A stretch of 64,000 bases of DNA, taken from the NCBI GenBank assembly GCA_020284085.1, contig JACEVL010000060.1, forward strand, positions 1-64,000, written 5' to 3'. Below the pieces are notes generated by a model. That model saw nothing but the letters and a program-made list of their open reading frames with translations. It did not search any database and was not told where the DNA came from. Shown here piece by piece: positions 57,249-64,000 of the stretch. Position 1 is the first letter of the stretch. Each line of letters begins with the position of its first letter. Position numbers and translations under genes: made by a program. Source of the stretch: Aporrectodea caliginosa (Eukaryota > Annelida > Clitellata > Crassiclitellata > Lumbricidae).

Positions 57249-57667
57249 GGTTCCGCGACACTTCGTCTAACGACATTTCGTCTACAAATGTATCCGTAGG
57301 CCTATCCATTACAGCTAATCAACAGAGGCCACTTTCCTATAGTTTCGCTAAAACGTGCTATATATTCTCAGGAATCCAGCTTCTAATTAATGAAAAGATT
57401 ATTTTCATCAATTAAGCTTCTATTGAATGGAAACTTATTTTCATCCATGCATGCAAGTTGATTTCCAGCTTCTATTTACGGGAAAAATTATTTCGATCAA
57501 TCCGGCTTCTATTTCAGCACATGAATGTTTTTATCAATCCCACTTTTCCATTTCGGGAAACAGTTTTTTTCATCAATCCAGCTTTCATTTTAAAGTGACA
57601 ATATCAAATAACTTTGTAGACGATATGTCGTTAGACGAAGTGTCTGTAGACGAATTGTGGTGACACC
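57249..57667 (+). mobile_element. Mutator-like MITE, CGTCTACGACATTT family, copy 4
   Basis: It starts GGTTCCGCGACACTTCGTC and ends GAATTGTGGTGACACC. Flanks GCTATGAT (57241-57248) and GTTATGAT (57668-57675) are an 8-of-9-like duplication with one change. The core is the CAATCCAGCTTC minisatellite. It ends 95 bp before the next receptor exon. Relative to copies 1 and 2 it has an extra GGCCTA near 57299, creating TAGGCCTA. Confidence 0.85.
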
Positions 57668-57762
57668 GTTATGATGACGAAATCAGACATTTTGAAAGCG
57701 AACTTAACTGTCTGTGGCCGAAGCTATTAAGACATTACATTAATAGTTTACTCTTTTGACAG

Positions 57763-57952
57763 AGAAAACGGCGCCGCAAACGAAAGCACAGCAAACGGAA
57801 GAAGAACAGTGAACTATCCGCACTCCCCGAGTCCATCGGACAATCAGACGAGAGCGGTGGGCCTACACCGAGAAGGCCCCTACCAGAACGAATCGAGGGA
57901 GAATATCGAGCTCAACAACTCCCTCCACTCAAGCGGCCGTCTGATGGATTCT
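57763..57952 (+). CDS. Ig receptor cytoplasmic exon 2 (open in two frames)
   Basis: The acceptor TTTACTCTTTTGACAG and donor GTAAGT bound 190 bp. The main frame (phase 2 in, phase 0 out) reads ENGAANESTANGRRTVNYP and ends SGRLMDS. It contains the tyrosines VNYPHSP and GPYQNES, and it continues into the last exon. A second frame (phase 0 in) is open for all 63 codons. It starts RKRRRKRKHSKRKKN, a strongly basic cluster, and would stop four codons into the last exon. The first frame is preferred because it joins cytoplasmic exon 1 and the YADL/YAEL exon in phase. Confidence 0.75.
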
Positions 57953-59186
57953 GTAAGTTAATGCTTTGTAATTCTTAACATATTCATTTATCCACCAATA
58001 ACAGAGTATCTGCAGTAATAAGCTGCACCCTGCAACTTCCCACACCGTGTGTAAGGTGAAAAAAATCTCTTCGTCGGTCTCTTTTGTAATATCATGTAGC
58101 TTAACGACATGAGACGACTGGGAATTATATTGTCTCTAACGATAATCTTGAGACTCATATGGGGTAATCTCGGTTTTGAAGAAGCTCTCTACTTATTTCC
58201 CATAAAGTGTAGGACTACTTATTTTTAATCCCGAGGACACCTTTTAAAGCAATGACACTTTTCTAGAAAACCATTAACTTACTCTAAGACTCATTCACCA
58301 TACTCCTAATATTGAGCTAGTATTTCATCAATAACCTACTAACTCCTCCAAACGACGTTGCTATAATTGAACTTACTAGCGAGTGCAATTTCACAGCAGT
58401 AGGCCTAAGCCGCAATTAGGAAGTGAATGAAAGAACCTAAAATGCACATGCACATTATTATGATGGTGGTGACTTGGTATATAACTAGCTAGAAGGAGAA
58501 AGCGTATCTGATTAGTTTAGGCTTGTTAATTGCGACTCGTTATCTATTCAGTTATACGTTATTGCAAACTTGTGATCGTACTTACTGAAAGTAGGCCTAT
58601 CAGTTTAGTTAGGTAGGAGATGAAATAAGTGGACTGGTTTTCACGTAGCATTATCGCAAAGTGGAAAGAAGATGTTAATTACGATTTGCTTTTTGGTAAT
58701 GATGCATTGCGTATGAGAGGATTGCTCGGTTGCTAAGACCATGAATCATCCAGGGCAAATGCATGTAACCAAACAGGTGTTGACGTTCAGCGTTTAATTG
58801 CACGAGGTCTATTCGGAAGTAACAATGAGAAATGTTTGCTTAAGCGATTTGGACTTTGAAACGCAACAGGTACAATCGAGATCGGAGTAAATAGGCCGAC
58901 TGTCGTAGCTGACTAAGAGATGGTTTTATTTCAACCAGGAAGCTGCCCTTCAGTTAATTTCAGGCCACGAGTACGTCGTTAATCTACCAGCGTTAGCCGC
59001 TTGAGACTAGCCGCGGACTGTGCGAGGCTTGAGAAGATTTATAGACCATAAAACCATATTGCAATATTGCAAACGGTTGGCCATTTGAATGCATGCAGCT
59101 GATTATAATTATATGAAGGCCTCTTGCATCTGAAAGGCTTTCTAACAAGAATAACCAGTTTCAAGTTAGAACTACGCACACAGCGA

Positions 59187-59221
<35 letters not shown>

Positions 59222-60001
59222 TGTGTGTGTGTGTGTAAGACAGCATGTATTTTAAAGTTTGTCTATATCATATATAGCGTCTTGGTTGAGTCTCTCAAAG
59301 CGAGCTGAAGCATGGCTATCTCACACAATAGGCCTACTAAGCAGCGGAGATTATACGATAGTAGGTTTATTGAGTAGCACAGGACGACGTAATTTGCAAT
59401 ATGGAAATTCAAGCACGACATCAGCCTTTCACTGTTTGTCAATAATTATGTACTATGATTGCAATGAGGAAAACCTCGTTAAGTTAGGCTGCGTAATTAT
59501 TGCTCGATTGCAGTTTTTATATTTGGCCTTGCTATTAGTAACTGGTTGTCAAATGCACAAGTCAAGATCCGATGGCGCACCAAAACGAAGTATATATCGC
59601 TATGATCAGTCCACTAAGAGAGAGAAGCAGTCCATGGTGGCTAACAATTTCAAAAGTTATATTTTCTGTGAAGAAAATTACATAAGTAAGTAAAGTAAGT
59701 ACGCTACAGAGGGGAACGGATATTTTATAGGGAGGGATTTGCAAAATCTAGGTAAAGAAACCGCAAAGCTAGTTCACAAAGAACTGTTCTAGTGTTGACC
59801 ATGTGCACAGAAGGTTAATCAGTTCTCTCGCTGAGTAAATCGATGTTTGGCTGAAAATCCTAGAACTAGAAATTTTGATCTTTCGTGGTCCAGCATTAAT
59901 GTATGGCATTTATGATTGTTAAAAGCAGTATTTTAAAGCATGGGGAGTTAATTTTGGAGGCAATGTTAACGACATCAGTGCGAATGTTTTGATATTTGCA
60001 G
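57953..60001. other. Last intron
   Basis: Intronic. It contains the (GT)n tract at 59184-59235 and two or three TAGGCCTA sites (58401, 58592, near 59331). The ORF 59259-59693 has no recognised domain. Confidence 0.45.
59184..59235. repeat. (GT)n microsatellite
   Basis: About 50 bp of GT repeats with a short GCGCGC interruption. Confidence 0.95.
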
Positions 60002-60238
60002 CCAACGTCTAGCACACCTCCACAAGGGAAACCGCCTCCGCCACCAAAAAAAACAACTCCTAATACACCTAATACTCCCGGTCGTGCACAGAACTATGTT
60101 GTAACTGAGCCGGCTGCTATGGATCAAAATCATACGACCTACGCCGATCTTCCTTTCATGCCACATGTACCACCTACTAGACCAGTCCAGTTCTTGGATG
60201 GGACGGAAGACGCATACGCTGAACTCAAGAAGACATAA
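60002..60238 (+). CDS. Ig receptor last exon: proline-rich segment and tyrosine motifs
   Basis: The exon follows GATATTTGCAG in phase 0 and runs 78 codons to TAA at 60236-60238. PTSSTPPQGKPPPPPKKTT is a likely SH3-binding segment. NYVVTEP, HTTYADLPF and EDAYAELKK follow. TTYADL resembles the ITSM core T-x-Y-x-x-(V/I) and the ITIM family. The two YxxL motifs are separated by 21 residues, too far for a classic ITAM (6-12). By analogy these tyrosines would be phosphorylated by Src-family kinases and bind SH2 proteins. Confidence 0.88.
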   Translation, partial: PTSSTPPQGKPPPPPKKTTPNTPNTPGRAQNYVVTEPAAMDQNHTTYADLPFMPHVPPTRPVQFLDGTEDAYAELKKT

Positions 60239-60740
60239 CACTAGAAAATACAGAGTTGTATTGTTTTCAATCAGACAATGGACCTTTGTGGTGGTTTAGT
60301 TTGAATTCTGCGCCACATAGGCCTACCACTTGTTATTCAGAAATTGAAGTTTATTTGCGTAACCATTTATTTAGCACCACGTTTATTATAGCGCTATAAA
60401 AAGGTTCATCCACTGGATCTGATCTGCTCTAATAACTTACAATATTTTATAGTGCCGTTATCATATTTTCTAAGGCCTGCCATGCTGTTAGCTGACTGTG
60501 AGGCGTCCTTGTAGCGGAATGATTGTTACGGCGCCATATAAATTGTCATTCTTATTATTGTCATTCTAATGCATCAGTCAGTGGTAACTTCAAGTGAATT
60601 CGCAATCCATTGGAGTAGTCAGATTTAAATCTGATAGCATCAGAGAATACACGAACCAGGATACGTTATGCATGGAAGTTAAAAGATACGAGTTTCTTAG
60701 TTCATACCTCAAAAGGCGTAAGAGAATTGAGAGAATAAAC
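60239..60740 (+). other. Probable 3' untranslated region with poly(A) signal
   Basis: Downstream of the stop the sequence is non-coding. The first clear AATAAA is at 60734-60739, which would give a UTR of about 0.5 kb. An earlier variant signal cannot be excluded. Confidence 0.45.
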
Positions 60741-60809
60741 TGAAATGAATAACTATAGTAATGAAAACAAGTAGGGCCTAATCCCAGTGCATGCTACTGT
60801 GAACTGCAG

Positions 60810-61117
60810 CAGTGTTTTAGTTGTCAAAAAACAACTGGGGGGTCAAAAATTTTGTAGATTACCAAAATACACGAACACAGGTCTAAATTAAATTTTAATG
60901 TTGTTAATATTATACATGTGATGACTCGTGTAATATCTTAGTTTATTCTATAAATTTATCTAGGCGACAAAACATACAAATTACATAATCACATGGACCA
61001 AACACCAGGTTTTTGTAAAAACCTAACCCCCCCAACATATTTTCCGTTACTTAGCTGAGGGGGTTGGAAAGAGAACTAGGGGGTTGAACCCCCCAACCCC
61101 CGACAACTAAAACACTG
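60810..61117. mobile_element. hAT-type MITE
   Basis: Perfect 16-bp inverted ends CAGTGTTTTAGTTGTC are flanked by the 8-bp duplication AACTGCAG (60802-60809 and 61118-61125). GGGGGGT and ACCCCCC blocks lie inside the ends. It is 308 bp and non-coding. It sits just beyond the likely poly(A) site of the receptor gene. Confidence 0.9.
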
Positions 61118-61244
61118 AACTGCAGCATGTGTAATACAATTCAATGTATGTCAAAATTGTAATTTTACTCTAGGCTGCTGTAACTGTCAAATGCACTGTT
61201 ATGTAGAATCATATTAGGAAAACGTTTTGCATCGTATATTGTTG

Positions 61245-61919
61245 TTAACCCTTTCAGTCCTACCCATTAAAAAATTAAAATCCCGGAAGAAATTGGACGA
61301 AAAAACAATTTTTCTTTCTTTCATAGTTATGATTAAAAAAATCATGAGTAATTGCTAAGTAAAGTAAACGAAATTAAACGAACAGTTCAAAGCTATTGTT
61401 TTGGGAGAAATGTGCAAAGAATTTTTGTATTATTATGATCAATTCCATAAAATTTGTGATTAAAAAATAAGTTTTTATCACTCCACTGTGATCGCCATCG
61501 TCGCTTTCTAAATTGGCAAAGTGATCCACCACTTCTTTCAAAGTGTACATTTTCTCTTATGTGACATGGTTTCCGATGTTTGTGTAATTTTCTAATAAAA
61601 TTATTATTTCTAAACGCATTCAGTTTTATACAGACAAGAAATAAACACACAGTTTCAGAATACACATATTTTCATACGTCATAGTAGGTCATAATTTGTT
61701 CACTGCTAGTGCGCCACCTTGCGGAGATTGTAGATGTAAACTCACGCGCTAGTAGGCCTATCTCACATATAATATTCCCAGTACTTGCTATTGAAAAATC
61801 GAAAGACCAACGTTATTACAGAGTCCATGTTATGCCGCCGGATTAATCCGGCGTGCAAGGGATTATAATTATTTTTGGTCGCCGGATATATCCGGCGGTC
61901 ATGGGAGCGAAAGGGTTAA
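61245..61919. mobile_element. piggyBac-like MITE (PB-4)
   Basis: Ends TTAACCCTTTCAGTCC and, reverse-complemented, TTAACCCTTTCGCTCC, with TTAA at 61245-61248 and 61916-61919. Near the right end are two palindromes, GCCGGATTAATCCGGC (about 61838-61853) and CGCCGGATATATCCGGCG (about 61880-61897). The minus-strand ORF 61393-61665 has HKHRKPCHIRENVHFERSGG, possibly a transposase C-terminal scrap. This part is uncertain. Confidence 0.82.
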
Positions 61920-62426
61920 TACAGCACACTTGTCACAAAATTGCCGTGTAGTAAATTTGCTATAATAATAATTGTTTATTATTATGTTCTGAATTCACAG
62001 GTAGGATATTATTATACGATCATAATTATTTTAAATGTGCTTATAAAATAATCAATAGTCATAGATCTTTATTAAATCATAAGTTGTACAGCATAAACTT
62101 TAATGCAATCGTAGAGTGTTGTTTGAGTTTAACTTATTCTGCATTTTGACAATCCAGTCACAATCAACTATTTATGAGTAGGCCTATACCATGGACTAAT
62201 TAAGTAGTATAATTGCTCGTTAGACTGTTGTGACAATTATATTCACTTGAAGTCATTGTAACCTGGTCCATGTATTTAAAAGTGATTATAAGTGTAAATG
62301 TCTTTTAATTTTTTTACTGTCAACCCAACGCTAGCATATCATTTTACGTTTACTTGACAATGATTCGCTGTAATCGGTTTAGTAGATTTCAAATATACAT
62401 TTATATATTGAAAACGATTAAACCAA
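61920..62426. other. Unassigned spacer
   Basis: AT-rich, no supported feature. Confidence 0.4.
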
Positions 62427-62595
62427 ATTGGTGATAGCGCCCCATCAGATTTCCCATTCAGAGGCGCTCCCGACTAATGCGCGGACGCTGAATGGAGTTT
62501 CACGAAGCATGAGCACCAGAGTGAAGGGACTTTCCAGGGTCCCTTACGCGGCGACTTTGAGGTGGATTCGAACCCCAACCCTCCAGCTGCACACN
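62427..62595 (-). mobile_element. tRNA-derived SINE with LINE-like tail
   Basis: On the minus strand GGAGGGTTGGGGTTCGAATCC is a B-box-like tRNA segment. About 100 bp of body and the tail GTCGGGAGCGCCTCTGAATG and GGGGCGCTATCACC follow. The tail matches the 3' hairpin of the LINEs at 49706 and 50680. An unresolved base (n) is at 62595. Confidence 0.7.
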
Positions 62596-62984
62596 TCATA
62601 CTTGATATAATCACAATCTGCATTAGACCGAAATTAAGCAGCTCGTTGGCTGTTGACTTTATGACCTGGTTGCCAAACAGCAGGATACACATCGTCTACA
62701 ATATTTGCTTACAATGTAGATTTAATGCATCGCAGTCCATATAACATGTAGTTATAAATGTTGCAAACAGCCGCAGCGTTGAGTGCTCTTCGCCTCTCAC
62801 TGAAACATCAATTAGGCCCCGAATGCAATTGAAAGAAGCTGTTTGGTACACTTGACCTAAAATAAGTGGGGCTTTCGACTACTTTATTGTGTGGCAACAA
62901 CTAGTAACCGTCAAGACTCTAGAAGCCTATCGTGTTTAATTATTATGCATTTACCAAGCTCCACTAAGCATCAATCGATGGCGC
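62596..62984. other. Unassigned spacer
   Basis: No supported feature. Confidence 0.4.
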
Positions 62985-63092
62985 TGAGCAGTTGTGAGTG
63001 GAGGACTTGGTCAAGGTCCCTACAGTAACTGTCTAATGGAGACTCGAACCGCCCGTGCCCTCCGAGTAACGAACTCCTCTAACAAAATTTTA
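62985..63092 (-). repeat. tRNA-like SINE fragment
   Basis: On the minus strand GTTAGAGGAGTTCGTTACTC, GGAGGGCACGGGCGGTTCG and AGTCTCC give an A-box/B-box-like arrangement with a normal T-arm shape. The body AGGGACCTTGACCAAGTCC follows. It is partial and has no tail seen. Confidence 0.5.
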
Positions 63093-63842
63093 ATAGGTTA
63101 CAGTGTGACACTAATTATTCTATTATCACAAGATAATACCAGAGAAGTAACAATGGGCGGTAGCTGGTACTGCAGGAACTAACTCAAGGATTGAAGGCAA
63201 TCAAGCTGATAGAGTTTCCACAGACTATAATTGCAATCAGTTCCAATGGCCGAGATAACAATATAACTGATGGCAATATTATTATAGTTTGTTTATAACG
63301 ATGAGTCATTGTTTCAGAAATGTACACAAATGTTAGGGTGTGCTTTTGTGATGGTCCAGAAAAACAAAGATAATTATTATAGACCGACGAACAATGGTCT
63401 AATTAAACAGAACATTAGATGCGTCTTGACAATAATAACGAAATGTGGGCTAAGTAATCGATAACTATCTATTCGAATTTGACCATTTTTCGAGTAGGCC
63501 TGTGACCTACTTTCAAATTGTTGTCGGAAAATGCGCGTTAATGCCACTTAGCCAAATGACAAGCAAAATCTTCACAAATGATTAATAGGCTACCGAAGTG
63601 ATTCATTTTTCTGAAAATAATATAGGTCTACAAAGTGTAGACTATACCGCATTGTTTCCAATTTGTGACTAACCAAAATCTCCCATTATGATACTGGTGA
63701 CTGGTTAGAAGAGAAAAGCAGTCCCTTAATCTAACGAATCTCGTCCAAAGACGCAGCGATGGGCACACAGTTCAAGGGACTTCGTTTCATTTGTCTCAAC
63801 ATAAGAGTGGATGGGGTTCTAATCAGTGCATATTTTAACGGA
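63093..63842. other. Unassigned spacer
   Basis: AT-rich sequence with no supported gene. Confidence 0.4.
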
Positions 63843-63980
63843 TTTGGACTACTGGGACAAATACTCTACTTCCAATACTGTTGGAAACTAACATGAAAGC
63901 AGAGTACTACCTGGGACAAATCGCCAGAACTACTGGGACAAATCCTAAAACTACTGGGACATTTGTCCCAGTAGTTTATT
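63843..63980. repeat. AACTACTGGGACAAAT sub-repeats ending in a palindrome
   Basis: Four units of (A)CTACTGGGACAAAT occur at about 63847, 63909, 63929 and 63951. The last is followed immediately by its inverse, ATTTGTCCCAGTAGTT, forming a 28-bp palindrome at about 63950-63977. The layout resembles the sub-repeat ends of the Mutator-like elements above, so this may be one end of another element running out of the window. Confidence 0.6.
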
Positions 63981-64000
63981 ACAGTTAAAATATGCTTTTC

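Larger units (their letters stand above)
19554..60238 (+). other. Gene model: immunoglobulin-superfamily transmembrane receptor (3' part)
   Basis: Exons were placed by acceptor and donor sites plus frame. The order is Ig1 19554-19865, Ig2 28301-28645, Ig3 31776-32030, Ig4 32342-32611, stalk 33712-33756, 51246-51305 and 52154-52195, helix A 52943-53167, helix B 54143-54259, and tail 54978-55026, 57763-57952 and 60002-60238. Every junction from Ig1 to helix B is phase 1, and the tail uses phases 2 then 0. The product would be a type I plasma-membrane receptor. A signal-peptide exon is missing. It may lie upstream of the window or be too short to see. Further stalk exons may hide in the 17.5-kb intron 33757-51245. 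The family resembles invertebrate Ig receptors used in immunity or self-recognition, but no specific gene is recognised. Confidence 0.8.

Noticed and set aside
60120..60238. Classical ITAM
   Set aside because: The two YxxL motifs are 21 residues apart instead of 6-12, so only ITIM/ITSM-like single motifs are claimed.

Overview
The window is animal nuclear DNA, not microbial. It has one large spliced gene with GT-AG introns, long simple-sequence tracts, and dense layers of dead non-LTR retrotransposons and DNA transposons (piggyBac, hAT, Mutator-like and TA-target types). It is AT-rich. The mix of elements and the immunoglobulin gene suggest an invertebrate, probably marine, but the sequence does not fix the phylum. 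No bacterial or viral gene set, CRISPR array or rRNA was found.

Positions 1-19,500 are almost all repeats. They hold a piggyBac-type MITE fragment, a decayed piggyBac transposase element (348-1819), a compound microsatellite (3.2-3.8 kb), and several 5'-truncated reverse-transcriptase (RT) copies. They also hold a family of elements built on a CAATCCAGCTTC minisatellite, and a hAT element (14136-15861) with a piggyBac-like MITE inside it. The last piece is a deleted piggyBac element (17341-18573) wedged between two RT fragments.

Positions 19,554-60,238 hold the 3' part of a plus-strand gene for an immunoglobulin-superfamily cell-surface receptor, reconstructed here from splice sites and reading phase. 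It has four Ig-domain exons, three short Thr/Ser/Pro-rich stalk exons, two separate exons that each encode a transmembrane helix, and cytoplasmic exons. The last exon has a poly-proline segment and the tyrosine motifs YADL and YAEL. All exons from the first Ig exon to the second transmembrane exon are bounded by phase-1 introns, so they can be added or dropped without a frame change. The signal-peptide exon was not found. The architecture (Ig domains, stalk, one helix, ITIM/ITAM-like tail) is that of invertebrate immune or allorecognition receptors; that role is inference.

The introns and flanks carry a long minus-strand LINE with endonuclease and RT (22.4-25.8 kb), foldback and hAT MITEs, and SINE/LINE pairs with a shared tail. 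They also carry at least three unrelated Mutator-like families whose inverted repeats are built from short tandem sub-repeats. The 3' flank (60.2-64 kb) has a hAT MITE, a piggyBac MITE, two tRNA-derived SINEs and an unusual palindromic sub-repeat array at the window edge.

A separate genome-scale signal is the palindrome TAGGCCTA. About 27 copies were counted by eye where about one is expected by chance, and one site looks like a 6-bp insertion of the kind a cut-and-paste transposon leaves on excision.
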